Origin: Megascapheus bottae
Lineage: Eukaryota > Chordata > Mammalia > Rodentia > Geomyidae
Assembly (NCBI GenBank): GCA_024803745.1
Contig: JANJXV010000020.1
Span: forward strand, 23,486,777-23,550,776
Direction: 5' to 3'
Length of the DNA: 64,000 nucleotides
Positions 1-11,316 of the stretch are shown piece after piece (within the stretch, counting starts at the first letter, position 1; every line of letters starts with the position of its first letter). The position numbers and the translations under genes were made by a program. Under the pieces are notes generated by a model that worked only from the letters and a program-made list of their open reading frames with translations, did no database searches and was not told the DNA's origin.

Positions 1-827
1 TAAGCAAGTAGATTCCCACTTCAGGAAATTGTATAAGGTTACTATTAAGGAATAATACAATAATTTTACTAATTTATTGAGACTCAATGTCTGTCTAGGA
101 TATGGTCCATGATTTCTGAGCTCTGTGCCAAATATCACATCCCATGATTCTATGGGCTTTGGATGAGGGAAATATTCATTCTCTACGGTTGAAATAAAAG
201 ATAATAGATGTATAAGCAAGGATTGGCCAGGTTAGGCTGCAGCTATAAGCAATCTCCAAATCACAATGGCCTAACTCAGTATCTCTAGGAGAGCCAGCCA
301 AGGAGAAGTCCTATCTACCACACACTTTATTACACTACCAGGGTGTATGAACCCAGTACCCAGACAGAAAGCATGGGGACCTGTTTACTGTGTTATACCT
401 CCTGCCTGAAGGACATACTTATCTCTTCCACACAAATTGCTAACTTGATGCACATAACTTTGCAAAGATGAAAACAATCATATCACAAGCCCAGAGGTGA
501 AAAGTCACATAGATTTGGGATTAAACTAATGTCTTATAGTTTATAATTACATTGTAACTGGGATCATTAAGAATTCCTGAAGGAGGTTGTGAAAAGACAG
601 TATAAGATTCATGCCCCCAAATCAGGGGCATGATAAATTCCCCTGTTGATCTCATCATATCACACCAAATTGCCAGAAGATGAGTCAGATGAGTGGTTTT
701 CATTTGGTGCCATGGGATGTTTCAGAACACCTATGAAAGGAACAAGTATTGTGGCTATGAGTCTCCTTTCTTTTCCTTCTTCAGTTTCTTTCATCTGTTT
801 TATATGGTGTGAGGTATGTATGCAGTG

Positions 828-829
<2 letters not shown>
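1..829. other. No recognisable feature
   Basis: Non-repetitive-looking AT-rich mammalian sequence. ORFs here are short, without domains or splice context, and several run into the adjacent GT array. I see no gene or RNA. Confidence 0.5.

Positions 830-879
<50 letters not shown>
830..879. repeat. (GT)n microsatellite
   Basis: About 25 uninterrupted GT units, read as poly-Val/Cys or poly-Thr/His in chance ORFs on either strand. A typical mammalian dinucleotide array, likely length-polymorphic. Confidence 0.97.
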
Positions 880-882
<3 letters not shown>

Positions 883-3800
883 GAGTCTGACTTCCCAGCA
901 ACCATTTCATGCTTTCTAATTGCATCCTAGTTTCCATTTAGGGAATTCTTTCTTCCATATTGAATGCAACCTCTTTCCACCTACTATCACCTATATAGGC
1001 TCCTGCTTCCTGTTACAGGATCTCTCTCTTCCCATCCTTCTCTCTTTCCCTCTCTTTCTGTTTTTAAACCCTCATTACAAGAACAAAAGAAATGGTGAGA
1101 GTTCATTCATTTCCACTTGACTTGTTGCTACTTGTACATTCCAGGCCTTATAATTCCACACTCCCTTTAGTTACACAGAAACACCAATATCTGACCAACA
1201 ATTTCCCTTCTGTCCTTACTTGTGTTTGGTTTCTCTTGACTACAACCAAATAACCCTAAGATTTATTTTTGTTTTGTTGTATTGTTTTTAAGCAGAGTTC
1301 TACTCCTAAAAATCGTTAAAATTTGTACCCAATAATTTTAGATGTTGCTTCTAGTCTTTTGTTTTTAAGCTTATAACTCAGCAAGGAATTTTTGCTTTGT
1401 TTTGTTTTTCTTATTTTGTAGAACTGGCATCTGACTGAATGCAAATGTCACCATCAACAGGAAACACAAAGCAAGCTGGGTCAGTAATATAGCTTGCTTA
1501 AAAGATAACACAATTTCTTTCTCCAATCTTCCTAGCCTGTGAAATTTAACTCTTTCTTAATATTCCAAGCATCCAAAAGCTTCCAGCCTCTCACCATTCT
1601 GAAGCTTTGTGACGTGACCTGGGACTCCCTGTTGAGCCTCACTCTCTTGTTTCTCTGTGATGGAGAAAAATATCATTGTCTCGTGTATTCACTGATGGAG
1701 AATGAAGTGCATTTTTTTGTTTCCTTTCTGGACAATGGTGACACCATTTTCCATGAATAATTTGTGTCATTCTGGCACCACCTCCTCCATCTTCCTGGCT
1801 GATATTTACGAGTTTAAATATGGCTAATGATATAACATGCCTGCCAGATGGCCAGTAGGAATTACCTGAGAAATATTTGAGCATCAGGCAAATGTTGAAT
1901 TTTCTTGAATTAGTACTAATTTAAAGCCATTTTTAGAAGGTAATTTGATACTGGTGATTCATAAACAGTGAAAGAAGTAAACACAAGTGGACAACACAGA
2001 CGACTGAAGCAAGGGAAAACTGATGGTGGGCCATACATTTTTCTTAAAGCTCTCCCCCTCTCCCTGTTTGTTCTGTTTGGGACTCCTGATACCGTGTAGG
2101 CTACAGACAGTGAGCATGCAGTTCCTCTGTGATATACCCCAGTTCTAGGATCTGGATGCTTCTCCATACCATATATAGGAGCAGTCAGATCACTGTCATC
2201 TCCATCATCTCTGCTGCATCTCTCCCGTACATTATTCCTTTCTGATAGCTATGCCTCACACTATACATTCTATGCCTCACACTACCACCGAAGAGTATGC
2301 ATGTTGCTTCTACTTTCTGATGTGACTCCACTCAGCATGTCCACCTGTTTCAGCCATTTTTGCTTCCCTCACTCGATTACCAATGTGCTACCTCTACTCC
2401 AATTCAACAGTCCAGTTTTACATTCAGTGAATTATATCTCTTTCTTTCTGAAAAATGGCATTCCTTCCTATTTTCCCAGAAAACAGCATAATTCCTGTGA
2501 GGAAGAACTGGGTAAAGAACATTACCTATAACTTGGAATTTAAATTTTCTAATAATGATTGTTACTTTGCTTTGATTTCTACTTTTCAAAGTACTACTTG
2601 GCCTTAGCAAAGACAGCCATATTTCAAGGGCAATCAGCAAAGCACACCAACAATACTCTGTGCATTCTAAGTGTCTGTTTCTGTTTGAACTATGATTGTG
2701 GAAGGAGAGGAGTTTCTCAGTGGAAGGTCTCAGCTTCAGTGGGAGAGGGCACAGGAAGACAAACAGCAAATGATTCTCTACAAAATAAAAAAATAAAGAG
2801 AAACCACACGCTGGCTCTGGATAAAGTCAAAGGGGTTTAAAGGCTTGTTTCTTTTCCATTGCGTACTACTTTTCCTTGCTGGTGGAGCTTACCTAGTTGG
2901 CATCACTGTTACTATTCTCCCATCCACATGGGAATCTCTGGGAAATCCCAAGGAGCTATGTCTCATAGAAGTATGACCCATATCCCTAGCTATGAACACC
3001 TCTACCATTATACTGCTCTTCTGAAGCACCACTGCAAAGGGAGCCCCAGGATCCATCTTCACAGACTTGTTTATTCCTGCAAATGTGCCTAGAGAAACCA
3101 GTTATTTGAGGGGAATGCTCTCTGTCTACCCTCCTCAACTTCTTCAGTCCCTTAGCAGTCTTGAGACATCATTGTCAGGTACTGGGAATTCCAATGTCAG
3201 GCTGCCCCACCTGTAATACAGTCAGCATGACTATGTGTCTTCTGCATGTCTCACTCTGCCCGGAGTCTCCTACTCCACTCATCACCTATTCCCCTCCCTG
3301 TCTAGAACCTAGGACTGACCCTGCCCTTCAGAGAAAAGATTCATTTGCTATGTTCTTCCCTCTGGACAAGGAGATCTTTCACTGAAAAAGGAAAGGTGCT
3401 TTATTTCTCTTGGAATTAAAATAATGAAAGATTTCTTGTAAAACTAGGAATTAAAATGCAGACAACACATGAGTCCTGTTCCCTTTTATTGGTCTTCAGA
3501 GATGAACCTGGGAATGGTTGTAAATATGTATTAGGATAGCTAGCTCCTGGCCTTCCCATATTGAAACTCCACTCACAGTCAAGCCAAGTGTCACTGTCTG
3601 ACTTGTCTCCTGCAGCTCCCTCCCATCTCTCCCCTCTCTGCTCCTCACTTCCGTCTCTCTACCCTGTGACAGTGACTTTGGCACTGGTAAAGAAGCATTC
3701 TGAGGTGACACTGGCAGCATTATAATGTTATATCTCAATTACACTACTCTTTGGTGGATGCAGAAAGCAGACACAGCCCAAATCCAGCCTTAGAGTGCAC

Positions 3801-4930
3801 TGCCACCTCCTGGAAAACCCTCTGTGCCTTAAGATCTTGGCTCTCAGGTGTCCATTGCTGCCAACCTGAACATAAGGACTTGGGCATGGCCTTTTTAGAG
3901 CCAAAGATCTGGACACACAGAGTCACAATCCATAGGCCCTTCAGATTTGAACACCAAGTCCCCAGAGGGTTTTTCATTGCCATCTTAATAAGTGAACGGG
4001 GCAGGGAGGTCACTGATATGGAAACTTACCCTGGTGACTCTTGACTTTCTCTCCCAAGGCTGGTAACAGATGCTTCTTCCTGGAAATCGGGAAATCCTTG
4101 CTCTTGGAATCTCTGGAAAAGTTGTCAACCTTATTTACACCAGGACAAGGTAGATGGAGGACACCAAACAGGGGTGACAGACACAGGAGTGAAGAGAGCC
4201 CAGAGTTCCATAGCAATTGTTGACTGAGGTTACACCTTATAGGAAGATTGAGATAACAAAATAGCTATTTTAGGAACGCAATGAAGACCTAAGAGGCTTC
4301 ATTTCCACTCAAGCTGAAGAGCAGTGATGGCATCTCAGGTACTGCTTTATGGATTGGAGCAGGTTACCTGTGGGTGTGGATCAGAAGAGCAAATCACCTG
4401 AGAAGAAATCAAAGTGCTCATGCTGAAAAATAATTTGGAGAACAGATTTCTCTATCAACAGCTTTCCCTGAAACTGTCCTTAAGACAACATATGCTTATT
4501 AATGGAACTAATTAATTGCCATTAATGAGTTGGTCACTTAAATTCTGTTTGAAATTGTGTCTCTGCATTGATAGCTTTTGTCTTTTGGAAGGGTGGCCAG
4601 GGACCATTTAAAAAATACAAAAACCTGATTATGTATACATTCTTTCTTAGAAAAATGTTGTGAACTAAAAACATCCATGAAGTCCCATCACTGTCTCACC
4701 AAAACCAATGTGATCTTAACAGCATTTAATTAAAGATGCCATTTGCAGCTAGACTTGATTTGCAATGGTGAGCATCCTGGCTATTTAAGTAGGAAGAGAG
4801 AGCTCCCTGGAATATATCAAATGACCAGAACCCTGGTTTTGGCACCTTCTAAGAATAGTCAAGGGGACTTTCCACTTCTCTTTTACTCCCTAGCCTCATA
4901 TTGAAATCAGAGTTAAATGTTCATCCTTTA
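880..4930. other. About 4 kb with no recognisable gene or confident repeat
   Basis: No ORF shows a protein family I know, and none is longer than about 120 codons. A direct repeat of TATGCCTCACACTA lies near 2250-2285. A pyrimidine-rich patch lies near 1020-1060. Very old, unrecognisable repeats are likely present but cannot be named by eye. Confidence 0.45.
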
Positions 4931-4933
4931 AAA

Positions 4934-4944
4934 GTCCCAGATTT
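4934..4944. repeat. Target-site duplication, left copy
   Basis: GTCCCAGATTT, repeated exactly at 5201-5211 on the other side of the L1 fragment. Confidence 0.85.
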
Positions 4945-5200
4945 GTACTATGTTATCTCTCATCTCTTTTGCTGTCCCTTGGTTATTTCATATTGTTACA
5001 GTATCTCACTTTGTTATCTGATATATTGGATATATTTGTATTTGGTTATTTGAAATTGGATAAGGAAGGGGGGAAAACAAGATGAGGGGTGGGGGACCAA
5101 GACATGAGAAAGGGTATCAATGTATGTGAATTAATGTACCTTCTATCTGGCAAATATAATGTAACCCTTCTATTAATTACAATAAAAATATATGAAAAAG
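4945..5200 (+). mobile_element. Young LINE-1 3' end (5'-truncated)
   Basis: Only the 3' UTR of the lineage's young L1 is present: the GATATATT / TTTGAAATTGGATA(A/G)GGAAGG block, the polypurine stretch GAAGGGGGGAAAACAAGATGAGG, then GTATCAATGTATGTGAATTAATG and CTTCTATTAATTACAATAAAA with AATAAA near 5181. The same block recurs at about 20.5, 29.2, 39.3 and 40.0 kb, and reversed at 17.8 and 56.4 kb. The flanks carry GTCCCAGATTT at 4934-4944 and 5201-5211, an 11-bp TSD, so this is one severely truncated retrotransposition event. It has no coding capacity. Confidence 0.92.
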
Positions 5201-5211
5201 GTCCCAGATTT
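5201..5211. repeat. Target-site duplication, right copy
   Basis: GTCCCAGATTT directly after the L1 A-rich tail. It matches 4934-4944. Confidence 0.85.
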
Positions 5212-5844
5212 TCAGAGGCACACATCTGAAAAGCTCTGATAACACGTGGCTTCAGTCTGCTTCCAGTAAAACAAAGCTAAGGGTTCTGCCCTGGCACCTG
5301 TTGGGACATATTCTTTGTCTTCACCCCTGGAGAGAAACCTTATGAAAAGGTACAGGAACACAGCTTTCCTCCTTGTGGTATGAGCAGACACTACCTTTTC
5401 TGTGAGCCCACAGCCTTCCAAGAGAACTTAAGCAACCAAAAATGTAGGAGATGAATTCCAAGAACTCCATTTAAATAGTAGTTAAATACTGACAGACAGA
5501 ATAAAGTGGAGGCATGGAGAGCCTTTCCTTTTGGATCCAGGCTTCTAACCAAGTGTTCTTATCTTTGGCTCACAGTTTGCATCTTTACTCTCAATTCCTA
5601 AAGGGTTAATCTGTTGGCAGAAGCCATGTGGTTATAGGAGCATTTCCTCCTTTGAGCTTCCCAAGAATCCACCACCGGTAGCTTCTCTTCTCCCTGAGTT
5701 GCAACAGCAAAGCTCTGAAGTCACTTTGCTTCCCCACTTGAAATGGACAGAAATCTACATTCATACAATAGACGTTTCTCCTATTTAAAAGGGAAACAAA
5801 GACAGTTGAATAAGGAATGTAAGCTTCCCGTTCTCACATATTAG
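5212..5844. other. No recognisable feature
   Basis: Unique-looking sequence between the L1 fragment and a MIR-like stretch. Nothing coding is supported. Confidence 0.4.
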
Positions 5845-5955
5845 GTACTGTGCTTAGTGTTTCAAATATATGGCCTCATGTTTCCCCAAAACCTGATTAA
5901 AATCACACCTGTCACGATTCTTTACTTCCAAATTAGGAAATGTAAAAGGTAGCTC
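5845..5955 (-). repeat. MIR-like SINE fossil
   Basis: Weak match to the reverse complement of MIR: a TTAGGTACTGTGCTTAG-like block, then TCTTTACTTCCAAATTAGGAAATG in place of the MIR 'TTTACAGATGAGGAAACTG' segment, then GTAGCTCAG. Highly diverged, as expected of a pre-eutherian SINE. Confidence 0.45.
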
Positions 5956-5964
5956 AGTCAAGCA

Positions 5965-6320
5965 TGGTTGCAATAATGCCGTGTAACAAATTACCCAAAT
6001 GCTCAGAGGCATACAACTGATGTACTTATCAAGGCCTCAACTTCATGGGTTTCTAGGTTGGCCACTCAATGCTGGGCTCAGCTACAGCGTCTCTATTCCA
6101 TGCCCTTTTTATCCTGCTTAGACCAGTGGGCACACTGAGGGTACATTCTTCCTCTGCTGATTATAGAGATGGAAAATGCAAAATGGAACACAAGGGGCTG
6201 CTTAGGTCCAGATCTAGTACATAGACATGTAGACCTCTCAAAACTTAAGCAAAACTAAAGTCACATGATGAGCCTGAAGTTAAAGAATGGGGATGTATAC
6301 CAGGTTTAAGATGAAGCCAG
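5965..6320 (+). repeat. Ancient mammalian interspersed repeat, class uncertain
   Basis: The sequence has the order GTAACAAATTACCCAAAT...AGAGGCATACAAC...GGTTGGCCACTCAATGCTGGGCTCAGCT...AAAGTCACATGATGAGCCTGAAG. This is the layout of a common ancient mammalian repeat ('AACAAATTACC...GGCTTAAAACAAC...GGGCTCAGCTGGG...AAGTCACATGGCCAAGCCTGA'). I recall the pattern but cannot name the family with confidence. It is not protein coding. Confidence 0.35.
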
Positions 6321-7564
6321 GATAAAGTAGGAAATGATGAAGAACTAGAACCCAAGCTCAACGGGGTGGAGTTGTACTTTCAACTACTGCTACTTGGTTT
6401 CAGAACCATAATTTTATCTCCTGTACTATATCATATGAACATAACCAATTTTTGTTTGGTTAGTGCCGATAAATAAATATGAGTGGGTAAAGAATATGGT
6501 GAAAAAGTATAGGACAAAAGAGAGAGCTTAGCCACAGAAAACCCACTTCACCTCCTGGAATATCTATGTTACATGTCTCAAAAGCACTTGGATGCAGAGT
6601 CCCTTTTAAGTAGTAATTTGGGGAGTTATGTCCTCTTGTATTTTATGGCTAGTGACTCTTGTCAAGTGTAGTCATCCAAATGCCATCCTTCAGCAGAAAT
6701 CAGGGAAGACTGGAAGAAGAGGTCAGCGCAAGAGAGGTGACCAGCTTTCCTCCTGGCTACTGACGGTCCCCCTTTCTCTTCTCTTTTGGAAACAGTTTAT
6801 TTTGATAAATTTGGATAATCTCCAACAATGATCCTACTCTCTCTGTCCCCCTTTTCCCCCCTACCTGAATTAATAGTTAAGAATCTACTGATGACTTACT
6901 CATTACACCTAACTCGGTAAGTATGTGCTGTATGGCTGTGATCCAGAAACCTATCTTACTGAAAGAAATATTAAGAGCTTATGGAAGACCAGAAGTGAGT
7001 ATGAATGAGCCAAGAAAAAAAGGCACTAGCAGGTTCTTTCAAGAAGAAAGAGACAGGCCATCTCTTCCTGGTGCCACCAGTGAATATGGATCTTAGGAGC
7101 AGTGCAGATACGGGAGGCAGTCCATGTGGAGACTCAATAGTCTGTTTGGGCATATCCCTTTCTCAGTACTAGACCATCTCTCCCAACCCAGCCTTTCCTG
7201 GCAAATGTGGTTATTGAAAGCCTGCTTTGATAAGAAATCAAGAGATTTCAGATGCCAAATTATATATAGAAACCCATAAACCTTAAAAACATTTTGGGGG
7301 ATATCTGGATCCTTCTGTTCTGGAACTCTGTCTAAAACATTTAGCTAAATGAACCAACAAATAACAATCCATCCATCCCTCTGTTTCTGCTCCAGCTGGG
7401 TTGTATTGGGTTCTAGTCCCTCATATCCAATAACCATCTACTCAATTATTCCTGTGGGTCCTTGGAAGAGGGCATTTTCCTCAATCCTGAGGCTTAAGAA
7501 CTCTTTCTTTCAAGAACAAGAATTCTCTCCTTTATTTGGGATACAGTGACAGTGGGTTTGTTTG
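6321..7564. other. No recognisable feature
   Basis: Only short chance ORFs. No domain, RNA or repeat is recognised. Confidence 0.4.
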
Positions 7565-7655
7565 TGAGGGCTAGGAGAACTCAACTCTAGGCCTTTTGCT
7601 TGCATGCTATGCAAGCACTTTTGACATATTTACTTGACATATACCCCTAGCCCCT
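7565..7655 (-). repeat. Degenerate ID-like SINE
   Basis: On the plus strand there is CTTGCATGCTATGCAAGCACTT, the reverse of the 'GTGCTTGCCTAGCATG' core of ID elements, followed by a decayed 3' part. A-box-derived sequence is barely recognisable. Confidence 0.45.
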
Positions 7656-7692
7656 GTGGGGTATATGTATGAGGGGGGTGTATGCATGCATG

Positions 7693-7924
7693 TGCCAGTC
7701 CTGGGACTTGAACTCAGGGCCTCAGGGCTGTCTCTGAGTTTTATTTTCCTCAAGGCTAGCACTCTACCACTAGAACCACAAGTCTACTTCTTGATTTTAT
7801 GGGTGATTTTATGGGAGAAAGGAGTCTCACGAACTTTCCTACCCATGTTGACTTCAAACTATGATCCCTGGATCTCAGTCTGTTGGGTAGTTAGGATTAG
7901 AGGTATGAGCCACTGGTACCTGGC
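7693..7924 (-). mobile_element. 7SL(B1-like)+Geo-type dimeric SINE
   Basis: Read on the minus strand, a B1/Alu-like left monomer (GGTACCAGTGGCTCATACCTCTAATCC... with GATCATAGTTTGAAGTC) is followed by a right monomer ending in CTGAGTTCAAGTCCCAGGAC. The order 7SL-like then tRNA-like repeats in about 15 other copies here. Moderately diverged; no clear TSD. Confidence 0.7.
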
Positions 7925-7940
7925 ATTCTTGTTTTTATTT

Positions 7941-8048
7941 TGTTTCTGATAAAGAGTCTCACTAACTTGGCTTGGGTCTTGAACTTGTTACCCTCTTGCC
8001 CCTGTCTTATAGGTAGCTGGCATTACAGGCATGTGTCACCACACCTGT
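7941..8048 (-). mobile_element. B1-like SINE monomer
   Basis: The plus strand shows GAGTCTCACTAACTTGG, then a CTTGAACTTGTTACC-like block and TAGCTGGCATTACAGGCATGTGTCACCACACC. This is the reverse complement of the B1/Alu 5' half. It directly follows another reversed SINE in a tandem cluster. Confidence 0.7.
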
Positions 8049-8528
8049 TTGTATTGTGTATTACCTGACTGAGCTGAACTTCTGGATTGTTCTTCTCCAG
8101 CTTGGGGGAAGGTGAGTTCAGGGTTATCCTCTCCTCCATTACTCTCCTGCCATGCTTATGAATTCCCAATCCATTTCTCCCACCCTATTCTACCTCATAA
8201 AACGCACTGAGGGTTATTTATAATTACCAAAGCATAGTTGAGTAGAAAAATAACATCCATTGATGTTATTAGAGAATTAAAGAATGAGGCAGGCACCTCA
8301 CAGATCACAAGCAGACTGCTTCCACCATGTGCTGTGAAAGTTTTAAAACAATGAAATGACCGCTTCCCAAACCCCCGTGCCTACTCTACATCTTAAGATG
8401 TAGCTCAAAAGACCTAACTTGAGTTTTATCCTTTTATATTAAAAAATAAATCAAGGTATTCCTGCATGCCCACTGGTAACTTTATCTTCATTAGGAGCCA
8501 AATATTCTAGTTTAGTATTTCCCACAGC

Positions 8529-8680
8529 ATGGTCCCTGGAGGAACAGCCTCAAGATCACTGAGAACCTGTTAGATATTCAAGTTCTTAGGCCCTACACAC
8601 CAAGACGCTAAAACTTTGAGGTGGGACCACAGTAGTCTACATTTTAACAAGCCTTCCATATGATTCTGATGTTTTCTAAT
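8529..8680. repeat. MER5A-like hAT (Charlie) MITE fossil
   Basis: The blocks GCATGGTCCCTGGAGGAACAG, TCTACATTTTAACAAGCC and ATGATTCTGATG are the ordered hallmarks of MER5-type nonautonomous hAT elements. It is decayed but contiguous. Confidence 0.7.
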
Positions 8681-8732
8681 GTTGGAACACTGAATCACTG
8701 CTACTCACTGTATAGGTGTTCTGTACCCACAG

Positions 8733-8990
8733 TCTCAGCATCCCCTGGGGATTTGTTCAATGTGAGAAACTTCATGTCCTTGATCGGTCTATGGATATGG
8801 CCAAGAATCTGTGTCCTAACCAGTTTTCCAGGTGAGTTATATACCTTGATATAGTCATCTAAGTTCTCAAGAGTATCACATTTCCTAGGGGCTCTAAATG
8901 TCTGAAGATTTGGATTTCTAACAAGCTCCCAGATAAACCCAATGCTTTACTGGTCCATAGAACAGTAAGTGTTTCAAGATGCTAGGGCCA
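8733..8990. repeat. Second (possibly third) MER5A-like fossil
   Basis: CAGCATCCCCTGGGGATTTGTT opens a MER5A-like block. A further TTTCTAACAAGCTCCCAGAT...CTGGTCCATAGAACAG block lies at about 8915-8970. Together with 8529-8680 this suggests a local cluster of hAT MITEs, or one disrupted composite. Confidence 0.55.
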
Positions 8991-9766
8991 CTGGGTGGGA
9001 AGGAAGGTCCCCGGACCCACAGTCCACATCTCTTCCTTAAATCAGGCACTATCTGGTTTATCTGATTCAGATACCTTGCCTGAAGGTAAAATTTTTATTT
9101 GAAATAAAAATTCTGCTGCAAAACAAACCTTTTAGGAAACAGCCTTAGAGAAAATAGTCAACCTTTAAAGTGATAGACTTGCAAACCTAATTATAAAGCA
9201 AATGTCATAGGGTACATTAGCGTATGTGCAAAAGGAAACTGGTTCTGGTGATAGTTCTTAACTTTTTAAAAAGCTTTAACTCAGTTTCCACATTGAACGA
9301 AATTTGGAATGAAAGCTTCCTGTGACACAACACTCAAGTTTATAGAAAGGAAAACCAATGCTAAATTCCAACTCACACTCCAGTGTGACAATTCTGTAGT
9401 TCCTACTTCCTGTCTGAAACCAGGTGGTTGCTCCTTTTCATACCCTTTTCTGGTGGCTTCCATGGATGGATTCATGAGTCCATTTTAAATCCTGTTATAC
9501 CTTTACAGTTTCTGTGTTTCAAACACACTCCACCTCTTCAATTAATATGGCTCTTCTTATATGACCTACATACAGCAAGAGGACACTTTTTTTAAATTGG
9601 AAGCATTATTTTTAGAGGATTTCCTCAAATCTGGTGTTAAAAAAAAAAAGGAAAAAAAGCAAGAGGTAAGGCAAGACATTGTGAGAGCTCCATGGGAGAG
9701 GAATGCTCCAAGGGGTGGGAGTGAACACACTCTCTGTTAAAGCTCTTTGGAGCTTTATTTATTTAC
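8991..9766. other. No recognisable feature
   Basis: Unique-looking sequence with A-runs near 9640. No gene is supported. Confidence 0.4.
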
Positions 9767-9812
9767 TTATAATAATAATAAATAGAATAATAATAACAAT
9801 TATTATTATTGT
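9767..9812. repeat. (AAT/ATT)n-rich patch
   Basis: AATAATAATAAATAG followed by ATTATTATTATTG, directly upstream of the T-rich (tail) end of a reversed SINE. Probably derived in part from that SINE's A-rich tail. Confidence 0.7.
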
Positions 9813-10044
9813 TAGTCATGGGGCTTGAACTCTGGGCTTGGGCACTCTCCCTGAGTTCTTTAATCTAAGGCCAGGGCTCTCCCACTTTGAGCCACAGCAC
9901 CCTTTCCAGTTTTGTACTGGTTAATTGGAGATAAGAGTATCAAGAGTATCACAAACTGTTATGCCCAGGCTGGCTTTGAACAGTAATCCTCAGATCTCAG
10001 GCTCCTGAGTAGCTAGGATGGCATGCGTGAACCACCAGCTGTCT
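9813..10044 (-). mobile_element. 7SL(B1-like)+Geo-type dimeric SINE
   Basis: The plus strand begins with GGGGCTTGAACTCTGGGC (reversed B-box end of the right monomer), then TTGAGCCACAGCACC and GGTTAATTGGAGATAAGAG (junction). It ends with CTCAGGCTCCTGAGTAGCTAGG of the reversed B1-like monomer. All blocks are present in order, so it is a full-length copy. Confidence 0.85.
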
Positions 10045-10968
10045 TATATTTATTATTTTAAATGGGTTAATCTTTTAAATAAAATTCCTTTTTCAGACCA
10101 CCTAAAGAAGACTATACAATCTTGATTACAGCACAGTCCTGTAACAAATGGCTGTTAACTTCTATAAAATCTTATCAACTTAATAACTTATCAATCTTAA
10201 TAACTTCAAAATACTCTAGACTATGAGGGCTAATCTTCTCTTTAAGTTGTGAGTTCCATATGAGACCTCCAACTTGAAATACATGTGTTTTCTAGAAGTA
10301 GAAATTTTATCTGGAACAAAACCCTTCATGATATACATTAATCACAACTTCACAATAGCAATATATCTGTCCATTCAACATTCATAATCAGTAGATATGT
10401 TATTGTATTACTGTATGCATTTAATTTTGTATTACAACAACAACGCTTCTATTAATCATTATTCCAGGAAGTTTAAAAAAATGCTTTGGTAATAAGTCCA
10501 AGGGGGATTGTGTTGCATAGGTTTCCCAGAAGTAGGTTTCAAAGGGATGATGTGTGTTTAAGTGCTTTACTAAGGGCTTGCTGTCAAGATAAACTAGTAA
10601 AGGGAGCCAGAAAGCCAACGGAAGAGAGGAAATCATGTAAGGTGTCAAACCTGGGAAAAGTTCTTTGGAGAATGACTTTGACCTCATCCCTCCATATCTC
10701 TGGAATGTTAAGTTCTATCTCCCATGGCCATGGAACTGGGCTTTTGCTGAAGTAACTACCATGCAGGAGGGGGTTGGGACTTTGCTGTAACTCCCACACA
10801 TTTCTAGATTCCTGTGCTATAAGCAGAGCACATACGATATCCATAGGGAAGAGGTGCATGTGTGATTTGTTGGGAGCAAAAACCACTTCAGGGATGGAGG
10901 GAGCTACTGAAGGGTTCTGGAAGAGTCTTTGGCAAAGCAGGAACAGCATCTGCTGTAAAAACTTCGCA
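10045..10968. other. No recognisable gene; possibly decayed repeat at 10510-10940
   Basis: Chance ORFs of up to 121 codons overlap on both strands and resemble nothing I know. The segment starting TAGGTTTCCCAGAAG has the feel of an old LTR-like repeat, but I cannot name it. Confidence 0.3.
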
Positions 10969-11153
10969 GCTGGGAGTTTGGCCTAGTGGTAGAGTGCTTG
11001 CCTAGCATCTACGAAGACCTGGGTTCGATTCCTTGGTACCACTTACCTAGAAAAAGCTGGAAAGGGTGTTGTGGCTCAAGTGGTAGAGCTCTAGCCTTGA
11101 GAAAGCCCAAGACAGAGCTCAGGCCCCTAGTTAAGTCCCTGGGACTGGCAAAA
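10969..11153 (+). mobile_element. IDL-Geo dimeric SINE
   Basis: Left monomer: GCTGGGAGTTTGGCCTAGTGG (A box) ... GGGTTCGATTCCTTGG (B box). Right monomer: GTTGTGGCTCAAGTGGTAGAG ... CTGGGACTGGCAAAAA. Full length with small indels (CCAAGACAGAG, CCTAGTTAAGTCCC). Transcribed by Pol III from internal promoters when active. Confidence 0.92.
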
Positions 11154-11230
11154 ATTTTTTTTAAAACAAAGAACTTCTGATATGCTAGAAACAAAAGTGC
11201 CTGTCCCACAGGCCCATCCACACTGTATTA

Positions 11231-11316
11231 AGACTGTTTGACCTAGTGGTAGAGTGCTTGCCTAGCATGCATGAAGATCCACGTTCAATTCCTTGGTACC
11301 ATATACAAGTAAAATA
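11231..11316 (+). mobile_element. ID-type SINE, left monomer only
   Basis: TTTGACCTAGTGGTAGAGTGCTTGCC...GTTCAATTCCTTGGTACCA, then a short A-rich/TATACATA tail with no right monomer. It is either a solo IDL copy or a 3'-truncated dimer, about 80 bp downstream of a full copy in the same orientation. Confidence 0.85.

Noticed and set aside
10990..11040. tRNA-like gene (A and B boxes)
   Set aside because: Belongs to a dispersed ID-type SINE monomer with poly(A) and a right monomer, not a functional tRNA.
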